Notes: a model not told the origin generated them from the sequence alone. Counted from the first letter of the stretch, positions 42,951 to 54,646 are shown. The stretch: 64,000 nt of DNA from Eledone cirrhosa (GCA_964016885.1 OZ024743.1:10096939-10160938), one strand, 5' to 3'. Numbers and translations: made by a program.

Positions 42951-45450
42951 CAAGGATTAGGTGGTATGAGAACAGAGTCAGTCAGTATAGACAGAACCGT
43001 ATGTTTGACAACAACCAGAAGATGTTGTTTGGACAGCTTGAAGGGAAAGAAAGGAGCAACGACGTGATCCCTGAGGCGGAACAGACTAAGACATTCTGGA
43101 GAGGAATATGGGAGCAGGATGTTGAACATAATAGTCAGGCAGTGTGGATTGAGAAAGTTCAAAAAGAGATTAGTAAACAGGCACACCAACAACCTGATTT
43201 GAGTATCACAGTTGAAACTCTTAAAGGGCAGGCCAAAAAACTAACCAACTGGAAATCACCAGGCCCAGATGGTGTGCAAGTGTATTGGATTAAAAACATA
43301 ACATCCCTCCACCCGAAACTGACAACCATGTTCAATGTCTGCTTGATGTCGGGTGAGGTACCAGAGTGGTTGACAAAAGGTACCACAGTTCTGGTAATGA
43401 AAGACCAAATCAAGGGTAATGATGTTACCAACTATAGGCCCATCACATGTCTGCCCGTAATGTAGAAACTGTTGACAAGCATTGTGTCTGAGGAAATCTA
43501 CCATCACCTCCACATAAACAACTTGCTACCGGACGAACAGAAAGGATGCCGAAAGAAGTCCCGTGATACAAAAGACCAGGTACTTATTGATAAGATGGTA
43601 ATGAGGAATTGCAAGAGGAAGCACACTGGTCTTGCTATGGGATGGATAGATTACAAAAAGGCATTCGACATGGTACCTCATTCTTGGATAACCAAAAGCC
43701 TAGAGATCTTCAAGGTGACAGATAACATCAGACAGTTGTTGAACAAAAGTATGAAGTCCTGGGAAACAGAGTTAACATCGGGTGGAGAATCCTTGGGAGG
43801 TGTGAAAATCAAGAGAGATATCTTCCAGGGAGATAGTTTGTCCCCTCTGCTGTTTGTCCTTGCTCTGATACCCCTAACCATTATACTGCGAAAAGTGACA
43901 GCAGGATACAAGTTGGGAAAAGAAGAGCTTACCATCAACCACCTCCTCTTCATGAACGATCTTAAACTCTTTGGGTAGAGTGAGAAGGAGTTGGATGTAT
44001 TTGTTGACACTGTCCGTATTTTGAGCAATGATATATGTATGCAATTTGGTATTAGTAAGTGTGAAGTCCTAGTGATGAAGAGGAGTAAATTGAGCAGAAG
44101 CAACATAATCCAGGTACCAACAGGTGAGATGATAAAGGAAATTGACACTGAGGAGGGATACAAATATTTAGGGGTTCTGGAGGCAGATGACATCAAGAAC
44201 AAAAAAATGAAGGAATTAATAAGATCTGAGTACATAAGGAGAGTAAGGAGTGTATTAAAGTCACATCTGAACAGTAGGAATGCCATAAGTGTAGTAAATT
44301 CCCGAGCTGTGTCTATTATTAGGTACAGTGCGGGAATTCTGAAATGGAATGTTGCTGAACAAAAAGAAATGGATAGGAAGACTAGGAAGTTATTGACTAT
44401 CTACAACATGTTCCACAAGAGGAGTGATGTCAATAGACTCTACTTAAAGAGATCTGAAGGTGGAAGAAGTCTTATCAGCATAGAGGAGTGTGTTCAGATG
44501 GAGAAAAACAACCTGCACAAATACATGACTGACAGTAGGGAACTAATGCTCAAAATTGTACTGAAGGAGAAGACAATAGACCAGGGGATGACCAAGGAGG
44601 AAATAACAACAAGGAGGAAGAGCAACCTTCATGAAAAATCCCTTCATAGTACCTTCTTTAGGAAAACTGAATTTAGAGATCCACAGACATGAAACTGGTT
44701 AAAAAGTGGAGACCTTAAAAAGGCTACAGAAGGAATGCTAATGGCTGTGCAAGAGCAGGCCCTCAGAACAAAGTGGGTCAAACACCATATTTACAAGGAG
44801 GAGACTAGCTTACTGTGTAGGATCTGTGGAGAGAGAGAGGAGACTGTGGCTCACATTGTATCTGAGTGTAAACCCCTAGCCCAGACTCACTATAAAGGCT
44901 GGAGACATGATGTGATAGGCAGAGTGATCCACTGGCATATATGCAAAGTAAACTATTTACCACATTCTGAGAAGTGGTATGAGCATAAGCCAGAGTCGGT
45001 GATAGAAAACGATCAAGTGAAGCTGCTATGGGATTTTAGGATACAGACGGACAAGAAATTAGAACACAACAGGCCTGACCTGGTGGTTTTGGACAAGGAA
45101 AAAATATTGTGCCTGATTGTAGATGTAGCCTGCCCATTTGACCCGAGAGTGCAAGAAAAGGAGAGGGAGAAAATTAACCAATTTAAAGTGGGAGTTAAAA
45201 AGGATTTGGAACTGCCATGAAGTCAAGGTCGTCCCGATTGTCATAGGCGCACTAGGTACTATCTCAAAGAGTTTCCAAGGATGGTTAAAGACGATTAGTC
45301 CAGCCCCGTTTTTTGGAACACTTCAAAAGGCATGCTTGCTGGGAACAGCAAGAACCCTCCGATATGTCCTGAATATCTGCGGCTGCAGGTAACGGCTTGT
45401 TATTCATTTCAACAAACTTTCCAGTTAAGTAACATCAATGACTGAGACTC
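42951..45450 (+). pseudogene. REL-type LINE (R4/Dong-like), 2.5 kb, nearly open
   Basis: One plus-strand frame runs from about 42951 to 45220 with only three stops: TAG 43463, TAG 43976 and TGA 44690. A frameshift near 45140-45200 leads to the last ~65 codons (VVPIVIGALGTISKSFQGWL, then GTARTLRYVLNICG). Blocks in order are SPGPDGVQVYWIKN, NYRPITCLPVM, MGWIDYKKAFDMV (RT motif A), DIFQGDSLSPLLFVLALIPL (motif B), LLFMNDLKLFG (motif C, first Asp changed to Asn at 43955-43957), a C-x2-C-x8-H-x4-C zinc-finger-like motif (about 44815-44870), and RPDLVVLDKE with LIVDVACPFD (a PD-D/E-x-K endonuclease signature). The N-terminus is truncated. It lies between (AAT)n tracts at 42935-42950 and 45457-45486. 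Confidence 0.85.
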
Positions 45451-45456
45451 AAAGAA

Positions 45457-45486
45457 CAATAATAATAATAATAATAATAATAATAG
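45457..45486. repeat. (AAT)n microsatellite at LINE 3' end
   Basis: Ten AAT units directly after the element's 3' UTR. Confidence 0.95.
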
Positions 45487-45829
45487 GGATATCTACCATT
45501 ATAAGAAAGAGAATTAAATTTTTTCTATTGAGTGTATTGAAGATACAATTTGCCATGGTGAATGATCAGTTTCATCTCAGAAGAGAATCATCAGATCATT
45601 CTCTAAGGATATGAAACTGGGCAATCACTATGAGAAATTGTACCAATTCCTTCATATTAGAAATTGAATTATTAATCTCTTAAGAATAGATAATATATAC
45701 TAGCAGTTGTATCTGGTGTTACCTGGGTGACAAATAGGAAGTACTTTCATATTCACACTAATTAAAAAATATACACTTACAGTTATGGTGACACAAAGAT
45801 ACACATACACCAGCTTGTAATTACTGACA
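45487..45829. other. unique AT-rich DNA
   Basis: No gene or repeat recognised. Confidence 0.35.
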
Positions 45830-46140
45830 CACACACCAAAGCTGAAGCATATAGACAGTATTCTCCCACCCACTTCCCACTGTAAAGTGGTCCTGTAGGT
45901 GTCACAACAAGAAATCACCCAGTCCACACTGTAAAGTGGTCATGTAGGCACCACAGTCCCCAATACTCACTGTAAATGAGGTTAGTGTTAGGAAGTGCAT
46001 CCAGCTCTAGAAACCAAGCCAAAATCAGTTCTGTATGAGCAAGATATAGTCACTTGACCTGACATTGCCCACGACAGGTCAACTCGTCTAACCCATGCTA
46101 GCGTGGAATAATGTATGTAAAACAGTGATGATGATGATGA
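45830..46140 (+). repeat. LINE family A 3' UTR copy
   Basis: Begins AGCTGAAGCATATAGACAGT (also at 56750), then two 48-bp-type units with CACACTGTAAAGTGGTCATG, CACTGTAAATGAGGTTAGTG, AGCCAAAATCAGTTCTGTAT, CTAACCCATGCTAGCGTGG and (GAT)n at 46127-46140. It is collinear with 56750-57075. Confidence 0.8.
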
Positions 46141-47094
46141 TATATATTTACACACACACATACACACTTATATATATAAATTTATATATATGTGTGGGTG
46201 CTTGTACATGCACGTGCGCATGTGTATGAGTGTGTGTACAGAGTAAAATTTACATGCATAAACATGAATTTTCATACTGTTAAATGCATATATTTACTCA
46301 CTCATAGACAAACCCACACATAATCACATGTGTTTATATGAATTTGCATACACATTTACACACATAAATAAGAAATATGTGCGCGGGGGGGGGGGGGGGG
46401 GAGTATGAATGATTAAAGACAGTTTGAAGCAGATAGAAGAGTTTAACGTCATAAAAGTATTTTTAAATGTTTTGTAATGTCCCTCTAGTTTCTTCTTTCC
46501 CCCACTTCTACTCTATTAGAAACTTCAGTCTTTCCCTAAAGCATTCTTCTTTACCTAAGGGCAGAACAGTAGATTGAACTCAAAATTTTCTTGTTCATGG
46601 ATTATTCTGGGATAGATTTTGTTATCTATACTAAATTTTGTAATGACACATTGATAAATATCAAAGTTGCTTCAAGACAAACATTTTGCACATATATTTA
46701 TGTGTATGTGTGTGTATGTGCACATGCATGAGTGTCTGTGCAAGTGTGTGTGTATGTGTGTGAATGTATTTGTGAGTGTATGTGTGATATTTACATGTGG
46801 TTTTGTGTGTCAGTAATGTGGACACCAGTGTAAAGTGAGGGCTTTAGAAGTGCTGCTTTTCATTCAAGGTAACATAGAAATTCAATAAATACAGATCAAT
46901 CTGGGTCAATATGATTAGCTAAAACCTTTGAAAATGTTGCTTCAGCATGACCATAGTCAATGATAGACACTTTTATATGGAGACTTTGACATATTTCTAT
47001 AATCTATGGTCTGGTGATCATTAAGAAAGCTAAATGTAAATGAATGGCTTGGAGAAATAATGAAAGCTATGCACTAGTTTTCTGTCTTCAATAA
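46141..47094. other. microsatellites and unique DNA
   Basis: CA/TG-rich at 46141-46380, an 18-bp G-run at 46385-46402, TG-rich at 46685-46810. No gene is supported. Confidence 0.5.
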
Positions 47095-47440
47095 ACTAAT
47101 CAGCAGTTGAGTTAGATGTTCCAAATACATTGGCATCAGAGTAAGAATGGAGTTGAACAAATTCAGGGAGCTATTACCTTTGCCTGCAACAAGTGAAGTG
47201 CAAATTGTTTGATGTTTGTGTATGAAGGTTGATTTTGCTTGGTAATAAAATATAAGCATTGAATTCAGAGGGTGTGCAAAAGAAGAAACCCAGTGGTACA
47301 GACATGGGCTATACCTGATGGATGATAGCTGGATTAAAATAAAAGGGCTTAACAATGAACAACAGAAGAGGAAGTCTAAATATGGCATAGGAAGATGAGG
47401 TGAAAAGTAATCTTTGAATGTCGAAGAATTGGTAAGATGG
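47095..47440 (+). pseudogene. probable LINE family A fragment, strongly decayed
   Basis: [20 protein letters not shown] resembles [20 protein letters not shown] of the longer copy. Scattered matches follow (GVQKKKPSGTDMGYT for [16 protein letters not shown], and KSNL). The minus-strand 155-codon frame over the same DNA is a shadow. Confidence 0.4.
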
Positions 47441-48644
47441 TGTGCTAAAATGATCCATCTGATGATGATGGTGTATTTTCTTAGCCTTTGGGAGATTGTT
47501 TTCAGAGATGTTATATAAATATGCATACTACGTAATGTCATCAGAGGATGTATGGTAAAGTATTTGTAAAATAAGAGTTTTGAAAGTATGTTTCTTTAAT
47601 GTCATGGCATTCATGAAGGAGATAAGATTCTTGCACCCCCATTTGTGGATGTTTGCAAGTCCTTTATTCAATGCAGTATGATATTCGACTACATATGCAG
47701 TCTAATCATATACTTTTTAATTAAAAAAAATGTTGATTCCCATGCATTACACTATATAAAAGCACATGACTGGCATAGCTTTAAAAGGCTAAAGAAAAGA
47801 AATTATTTAGTTGTATAGTAATGATAGAAGTTGCAAAAACTTAAATAGTGCAAATTATATAGCTCAATGCTAATAGTTTAATAACATAATAATCCATAGA
47901 GAAATATCATTATATTCATATGAAACATAATCAATGTAAGTATTAATGACATCACTAAATTAATCAATCATATCAAACTTAAATTAGGAGACAATCATAA
48001 AGAGCAGAATAATGCAAACTTGTTGAATGTAAATATTTTGTATCATTTTATAAGTAAGTGTATGTGTAGATGTATTTTGTATTGGCAGATAATAAACTGA
48101 ATTAATGGTTTGCAGAAAAGATTGGACAGCTTTTCTTGTTGGAGTCAGTGATAACATAAAATATTAGGTGTCAAAAGACTTGGAGACCTTTGTTAGGTTC
48201 AAATATTATACTTGTCAATATGAACCACTAAAATACAAAATGCATATATCAGACATATGACGTTGTGTGACAGTGAAACAGGAAAGGTGAGGTAGTATAT
48301 AATCTCTGAATGTAAAGAAGTAAAAGTGTTCTTAATATCCATTCGACAGGGAAAATGAACTTTAAAAAGTTCTATCAGTTTTATATAAAAATTTCGGAAG
48401 AAAGGTTGCAGGATTCCAATAGGACTGACAAGGGAACATTTACAATTTGGTGCAAGGGACAAGAGTCACAAAATATGAGTTTTTCCCAAATCTTTACATG
48501 TTTATATCATGAGATAAATGAAATAATTATTTCATTTATCTGATGATTGGCTGAATGCAGACATAACAAGAGTGAGTGAATACGGAAAAATTACTTCTAT
48601 CCAGATCTCATAGATGATTGCATGACAGAAATGAATCATGTGTT
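47441..48644. other. unique AT-rich DNA
   Basis: No gene recognised. The palindrome GAAATAATTATTTC lies at 48520-48533. Confidence 0.4.
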
Positions 48645-49085
48645 AGGTATCATCATCATAATTATCATTTAACGTCCATTTTCCATGCTAGCACGGGTAG
48701 GAAAGGCTGTCCCTTTGTGAGAGATCAGGTCAGAGGACCATGTTTTGCTCACACAGAACTGATTTTGGCTTGGTTTCTCTAGCTGGATTACTTTCCAAAA
48801 ATCAATCACATTTACAGTGTGTACTGGGGGCTTTATATCATGACACCTACATGACCACTTTACAGCGTGGACTGGGCACTTTTTGTTGTGTTGCCAACAA
48901 GACTACTTTATAGAGTGGACCATGCGCTTTTTGCCATGACTCCTACATGACCAGTTTACAGTGTGGGCTGGGCACTTTTTGTTGTGACACCAACACGACC
49001 ACTTTACTATGTGGACTGAGTGCTTTTTGTTGTGACACCTACACAACCACTTTATAGTGTGGCATGGGCACTTTTGTCGTAATAT
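48645..49085 (-). repeat. LINE family A 3' UTR copy with about five 48-bp-type units
   Basis: In plus orientation: (ATC)n, TTTAACGTCCATTTTCCATG, CTAGCACGGGTAGGAAAGG, then repeated GACCACTTTACAG-GTGGACTGGGC-CTTTTTGTTGTG units at about 48830-49075. It is intermediate between a single tail and the amplified array at 16207-17330. Confidence 0.8.
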
Positions 49086-49308
49086 AATGTAAAATATTTT
49101 TCTTCAAATCTCTCTTTGCTTCTCACCTAGTTTTTCATAATAGTCTATTTATACTAACTTACTTTGTGAATTCTTGGAACCTTGTACCATAATCAAAGAT
49201 TTAACATCTGGATAATTATATTAAATCAACCATGATGAGAACAACAATCTGGTAGGCTGTTAATTTCCCCTTTTGTTTGCATATTCAATCTACACAAATA
49301 TGAATTAA

Positions 49309-49388
49309 CCAATACTCTTTTACTCTTTTACCTGTTCCAGCCATCTGGCTGAGGCCATACTGGGGCACCATCCTTGTTGCTACACATT
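49309..49388 (-). other. 3' UTR end of the Jockey-like LINE
   Basis: After the ORF stop the minus strand reads GGTGCCCCAGTATGGCCTCA, GCCAGATGGCTGGAACAGG, then GTAAAAGAGTAAAAGAGT. This ending is shared with SINE type A (53940-53995: GGTACTCCAGTATGGCCGAA, then CAGTAAAAGAATAAAAGAAT). Confidence 0.75.
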
Positions 49389-50283
49389 TTATCTCCAGCC
49401 TGTATTAGTTGGCCACTGGTGCAAGAGGGAGTTTGTTACTGCTGCCCTTAGGTTTCCCTCATGCCTTGCTGTGGGCTCATCCGGGATCCTGGATAGTAGG
49501 GTGTCGAGATGTTTCTTGAAAACGTCCATGTCCACACCATGCAGATCTCTCAGATCCCTCAGCAGCTTGTTGGAGAGTTGAGGGCACTTGAACCCCAGGC
49601 TATTGCAATATCTGCTCCTTATTCTAGATGTGGAAGACGGGACCTTTGGCACCACACAGTGATGTCCTGTTTGGAGGTTGGTCCAGCTCCCAATGCCAAA
49701 GTTTGGTGCTAGTCCCTCCAGGATTTTCCATATGTATATCACTGCGCATCTCTCCCGTCTTCGTTCCAAGGAGTAGAGGTTCAGTTCTTTTAGCCTCTGC
49801 CAGTAGCTTGTCTCCTTCATCATTGCAATCCCCTTGGTGTAGCTTCGCTGGATTGCCTCAAGCTCCGTCGTTAGTTTGACACTATGGGGTGACCACAGCT
49901 GGGAGCAATAGTCCAGGCGGCTTAGGACAAATGTCCTCCATAGTTTCAACATGGTGTCTTGGTCTCTTGCCCGGAAATTCCTCAAGATCCAGCCAGCGAG
50001 TCGTCTGCACATTGTCACCACTTTCATGATGTGTGAGGAAAAAGATGCATCATCGCTCATGTCTATACCCAGGTCTCGTATCGATTTCGACACAGGAATT
50101 TCGGTCCCTCTTGGTCCAGTGTAACTGTGTTGTACTGTATTTGAGTTTGCAGGTTTGTATTGTAGGGCTTGAAATTTGCCAGCATTAAACTGCATGTTGT
50201 TGTCTTCTGCCCATTTGTATATGGCATCCAGATCTTGTTGTAAAAGGGCAGCATCAGGTGGGTTTTTGATTGCCTGTGCTACC
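49389..50283 (-). CDS. Jockey/CR1-like LINE ORF2, C-terminal half, open
   Basis: An uninterrupted minus-strand frame of about 298 codons, from a truncation near 50283 (VAQAIKNPPDAALLQQDLDA, YKWAEDNN) to the stop. It covers the region just after RT motif C: NMQFNAGKFQALQYK, SIRDLGIDMSDDASFSSHI, RDQDTMLKLWRTFVLSRLDY, CSQLWSPHSV, ELEAIQRSYTKGIA, YWQRLKELNLYSLERRRERC and YIWKILEGL. This is the standard post-RT order of Jockey/CR1-type LINEs. The catalytic core is not included, so the fragment cannot retrotranspose. The open frame and lack of stops suggest a recent insertion. The first Met (50195) is not the natural start. Confidence 0.85.
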
Positions 50284-50349
50284 TATAATATAAAGAGAAA
50301 CCTCTTTATCATCTCACACAGACACACACACAGACATATATATATATAT

Positions 50350-50945
50350 ATCATCATCATCATCATCATCATCATTTTATGTCCGCTTTTCCCTGCTTGC
50401 AAGGGTGGGACGGGTCTTATTCAGCACAGCATCTCTCCACTCGTCACGGTCCTTCGTCATCTCCCCCATGAGCTTCAGTGATCTGTTATCTGTTCTCACC
50501 AACTCCGCCCATGTTTTTCGTGGTCTACCTCTACCACATATTCCTTCAACTGGCATTTACTGGCACTTCTTCACCCATCGGTCATCCTCCATACCACATG
50601 TCCATACCACCTCAGTCTCCTCTCCCATACACTACATTCTATCCCTCTCAGACACAGTTTCTCTCTCAACACATTTATGCTGGGTCGTTCACGCACATTT
50701 ACACTGCACATCCAACGGAGCATGCTTACCTCATTTCTCTCCAGCCGTCGCATATCCTCTGCAGTTGCTGCCCATGTCTCACTACCATGCAGCATCACGC
50801 TCCTCACACAGGCATCATACAACCGGCCTTTCGTACGCAGGGAGAAACCCTTCTTCGTCAACAGAGGAAGCAGCTCCCTAAACTTCTTCCAACCCGTCCT
50901 TATTCTAGATACTATGGCCTCGGAACACCCTCCTCCCATGCTAAT
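50350..50945 (-). pseudogene. LINE family A, 3' end
   Basis: Minus strand: [77 protein letters not shown] and YGHVV, a frameshift near 50580, then sequence matching the GRPRKTW ... [17 protein letters not shown] end. The (ATG)n tail in reverse is at 50352-50375. The first ~180 bp of the 198-codon frame (above 50945) are TA repeat and not part of the element. Confidence 0.85.
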
Positions 50946-50960
50946 CAGATCTCCTATATA

Positions 50961-51032
<72 letters not shown>

Positions 51033-51047
51033 CATATATATACATAC

Positions 51048-51078
<31 letters not shown>

Positions 51079-51080
51079 TA
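50946..51080. repeat. (TA)n microsatellite
   Basis: About 130 bp of nearly pure TATA with a few CA interruptions. Confidence 0.95.
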
Positions 51081-51260
51081 GTAATAATAAATGTGAAGAC
51101 TAAAATCCAAAGAGGGCTCGATAAGGATTATATATATGTATAAAATATATATAAACCCGTAGAACAAATATTTATCATAAGAAGATCCTGTTAAGGTTGA
51201 AAGCAGCGATTCTTTGCTTAAACTTTAACCTTTTTTTATAATAAATATATATATATATAT
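51081..51260. repeat. unclassified repeat, second member of a pair
   Basis: GTGAAGACTAAAATCCAAAG and AGGGCTCGATAAGGAT match 27519-27560. AAACCCGTAGAACAAATATT matches AACCCTAGAGCAAATATT near 27570. Flanked by TA runs at both sites. Confidence 0.6.
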
Positions 51261-51261
51261 A

Positions 51262-51420
51262 TATGCACACACAGACTCCCCTTTGGTCATGAATGACCAT
51301 GGCATTTGCACATAGAAAGTTCCCTTCTGAGGCTCAACAAAAGCCCCAGTCTGAGAATTGAACTCACAACCTCACGATTCTAAGCCTGATACTCTAACCA
51401 CTAAGCTATGCACCTTCACA
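51262..51420 (-). repeat. tRNA-derived SINE, other type
   Basis: On the minus strand it starts AAGGTGCATAGCTTAGTGGT (box A region), continues to a loop TTAGAATC and GAGGTTGTGAGTTCAATTCT (box B region), then a body TGGGGCTTTTGTTGAGCCTC unlike types A-C. A short body and (TA)n follow. Confidence 0.7.
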
Positions 51421-51526
51421 TATACATACATACATACATACATACATACATACATACATACACACATACATACATATATACATATATACATGCATACACA
51501 CACATATATAGCGAAATCCTATTTCT

Positions 51527-51602
<76 letters not shown>
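51421..51602. repeat. (CATA)n and (TA)n microsatellites
   Basis: CATA units at 51421-51505 and about 70 bp of pure TA at 51532-51602. The Tyr/Ile open frames on both strands are artefacts. Confidence 0.95.
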
Positions 51603-51608
<6 letters not shown>

Positions 51609-52019
51609 TGGTTCCACATAGTCTCTGTCAACCAAATTCCATTTACAATGTATTGGTCAGTTCGAGAGACTATGATAAATACTATTTGCTCAAGGAGATG
51701 CAGAACTAGATTGAAGTCATAACCATGGGGTTGTGAAATAAACTTGTTAACCATGTACCAATATTAAGAGAACATAAAAAAAAACATGATTTGAAGATGT
51801 TTCATATATCTTACCTCTTTTTCTTTTGTACATTTTGTATAAGAGAAAATCTAATAAAGATTTATACAGAACACAGATTCATATAGCATTGTCTTTTTGA
51901 ATAGTAACCCAATACTGATGTGTATTAATTCCTGGTTGAATTGCTGATTCTAAAGTATATTTTTTATTGTTACTTATAACAATACTGCAGATTTTCTTAA
52001 GAATTAATATATAGAAGCA
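51603..52019. other. unique AT-rich DNA
   Basis: No gene recognised. Confidence 0.4.
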
Positions 52020-52155
52020 GCCCTAGATGTGTGACTAAAGAGTTTGCTTCACAACCTGAGGGTCTTAGATTTAGTGCCACTAAATGATACCTGGGCTAAG
52101 TGTCTTCTTCTTCAATGCCATAGGAGTGAAATTTTGTTGAAAGAAACTGCAGAAA
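52020..52155 (+). repeat. SINE type A, 5' half
   Basis: Reads GTGTGACTAAAGAGTTTGCT, CACAACC, TTAGATTTAGTGCCACT, CTGGGCTAAGTGTCTTCTTC and GAAATTTTGTTGAAAGAAAC, matching the head and first body block of the long SINE. Confidence 0.65.
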
Positions 52156-52164
52156 TCATGCATA

Positions 52165-52365
52165 CATATAAAAGCACCCAGTACTCACTGTAAATGATGT
52201 TGGTGTTAGGAAGGGCATCCAGCTGTAGAAATCAAGCCAAAATCAGTTCTGTATGAACAAGACATGTTTACCTGACCTGGCTTGTCTCACAACAGGATAA
52301 CTCGTCGAACCCATACTAGTGTGGAAGAATGGACATAAAACGGTGATGATGATGACAATATATAT
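52165..52365 (+). repeat. LINE family A / SINE type B tail copy
   Basis: AGCACCCAGTACTCACTGTA, AATGATGTTGGTGTTAGGAA, GGGCATCCAGCTGTAGAAAT, AAAATCAGTTCTGTATGAAC, CGAACCCATACTAGTGTGG and GATGATGATGAC. Collinear with the end of 56441-57075. Confidence 0.8.
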
Positions 52366-52554
52366 ATCAAGCAGGGCCTTTGACCTCCAGGTAGGTCAAG
52401 GACCCAACATAAAATCCTGCAACCTTCTGAATGCATTTTATCATGGCACCAACCCTAGGGAAATTGTCATGTCTTTGGCATAACTGAAGAATTTTCCCAT
52501 TCATTTTCTTTGGCATTTTGTTCATGGCTGGATTTAAACAATATGAAAAGTAGA

Positions 52555-53785
52555 CCATATGGCATTTGTGTGCAAACTGGAATGTTACATAGCATCCAGA
52601 TCTGGGCCTTGACTGCAGAAGACATGAGAAAGAAAGAAATGAAGTGAGCACGCTCAGACAGATGACTAATGTTAGTATGCATGAATGACATAGCATTAGG
52701 GAGCTGAGAGAAAAAAATGTGTCATGAGCAAGAATGATGACTGCTTTGATATGGACATGTAATTCGTATAGAAGATGAGAGTTGTATAATGATATGCAGA
52801 GAAATCTCAGTGAATGGAACTTATTGAAAAAGAAAAGCAGGAAGACTTGGGATGAGGTAGTGCAAACTGACTTTCAGAAGCTGAACCTCAAACAGATAAA
52901 AAAGGATCATGAGGACTGGTGATATGATGTATTAATGAAAAGCTATCTACCAACCTAAAACCTGGCTTGACCCATCCTAATATCGACACCCCACCCACTA
53001 TCAACCCTTACCATCTATTTTCACTATTAAAGCCACAATCCTACCCTTATAGTAGCTACTCACAGCATCATTGTACATGCTCAATCCTACTCTATCCATG
53101 GTTACTTCTACCCCTATTAAATCTTAACACCCACACTCTTCCCAGAGTCACCATGCACTCATTCTCCCACTCTAGACACCCCAAAACTTTGAAACACCAG
53201 TCATAGCCACCTAGTATCTGTTACCACCTCAGTACCTCCAGCACTGTCCAGTGTCTCTCCATCCGATCCACCATCCATCATCATTTGGCAATACCTCAGC
53301 TCTGTCTGGGGAGTATTTCAGTTGTCAATGATGGTAACTTCTCTAGTGATAGTGCCATGATAAATACACCCAATACACCCAGTAAGGTGGTTGGCAATAT
53401 GAAAGAAACTACACTGTATAAATCATGCCAAAAGGGTCAAAAGAATTCTTAGTTCTGTTAGAAGCATAACAACTCCTCTAGAGTTGGTGAACTACATGAT
53501 AAATAGATCTCATATACTCTGTAAAATGTTTGGTAATGGGAAGGGTATCTAGCTGTAGAAAATCTGCAAAATATAGGATCGAATGGACTCTTTAGCTATG
53601 TAATGGTCATGACAGGACCCTGGACTACTCAAGCACTCAATAGAATCTGGGAATGTAAATAAGCAAGATGCAGGCTCTAACCCACCTTAAAGGTTAGTAG
53701 CTTCACTTGCATACTAACTTGGTTATTGATGACCCATCTAACCCTTACTAGCAGGCTAAATGGATATTGAGTGATGATGATAGAA
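52555..53785 (+). pseudogene. LINE family A, decayed 3' end with long 3' UTR
   Basis: Frame-shifted matches to SALQRQMLHSEIWALTAEDM-like, IRELREKN, YGHV-like, RKTWDEVVQTDFQKLNL and KKDHEDW at 52560-52925. The remaining 850 bp carry diverged tail elements (CACCCAGTAAGGTGGTTGGC near 53375, GGGAAGGGTATCTAGCTGTA, ACCCATCTAACCCTTACTAG) and end in GATGATGATA at 53775-53785. Nothing is translatable. Confidence 0.6.
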
Positions 53786-53804
53786 GGTGTGCATCTGTGT
53801 TTGC

Positions 53805-53995
53805 ATTTCTGTGTGTCTCTGTGTTTATGTCCCATAGCTTAGTATTTTGATGAAAAGAGATCAATAAAATAAGTATCAGACTTGAAAAATTAAATACTTG
53901 GAGGTGATATGATCGATTAAATCACTTTATGGTGGTACTCCAGTATGGCCGAAGCCTAATGACTGTAATCAGTAAAAGAATAAAAGAATCCTAGA
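53805..53995 (+). repeat. SINE type A, 3' half
   Basis: TGTTTATGTCCCATAGCTTA, GATCAATAAAATAAGTATCA, GATATGATCGATTAAATCAC, GGTGGTACTCCAGTATGGCC, CTAATGACTGTAATCAGTAA and AAGAATAAAAGAAT. The ending is shared with the Jockey-like LINE 3' UTR at 49309-49388. Confidence 0.8.
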
Positions 53996-54034
53996 TCACA
54001 AAAAAACCAAGAGTGAAAGGATTAAAAGAAATTT

Positions 54035-54110
54035 CAAAACAAACATTTTCCAACTCTTGCTAGCAGGGAAAACATGTTAAACAATGATGACAATGGTGCT
54101 GATGATGAAT
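54035..54110 (+). repeat. LINE family A / SINE type B tail stub
   Basis: CAACTCTTGCTAGCAGGGAA, ACATGTTAAACAATGATGAC and GATGATG. Confidence 0.6.
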
Positions 54111-54646
54111 TAAATTCAATCATACAATATCTGTTCTAGCTTTTACTTCAGATTTATAAAAATGTCTACCTATTCAACAGATGTATACATTAAAAATAAA
54201 AATATCTAAACAATAACTAAAATAACTCACTAGTTTGTAATTATGTAAATGCATTATAGCAAAATACAAATTAAGCAAAACCTATTTTTTATGATTTAAT
54301 ATCATTAATATATTGTTTGATTTGAATAAAGTGCAAATATGGCCTTCAGACATAGATATATATTAGATTTCTTTTGTAAATTATAGTATTAAGCAATGTG
54401 TAATATCCATAAGTTTTTCTGTGTCGATGTGTATGCATTTTAGTAAAGTGCAATTGTATGATGTGTGAATATGAGAAGTAGTCTCCAAAATGTCTGAGAA
54501 ATATCAAAATTCAACATTTTCTAATATATATTATTAAGCATCCCTATAGAAAGCCTGACTAAGTAAATACTAATAGATCAACCAAAGATCTACAAATTTG
54601 AAGAAAAAAAGAGAAACTAGAAACTAGTAGCTGCTATTTGTTTCAG
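54111..54646. other. unique AT-rich DNA
   Basis: No gene or repeat recognised. Confidence 0.4.

Noticed and set aside
47074..47541. 155-codon minus-strand frame
   Set aside because: No recognised domain. The plus strand matches a decayed family A LINE, so this is probably a shadow.
50405..51143. 158- and 221-codon plus-strand frames
   Set aside because: They are antisense to the family A LINE coding region on the minus strand.
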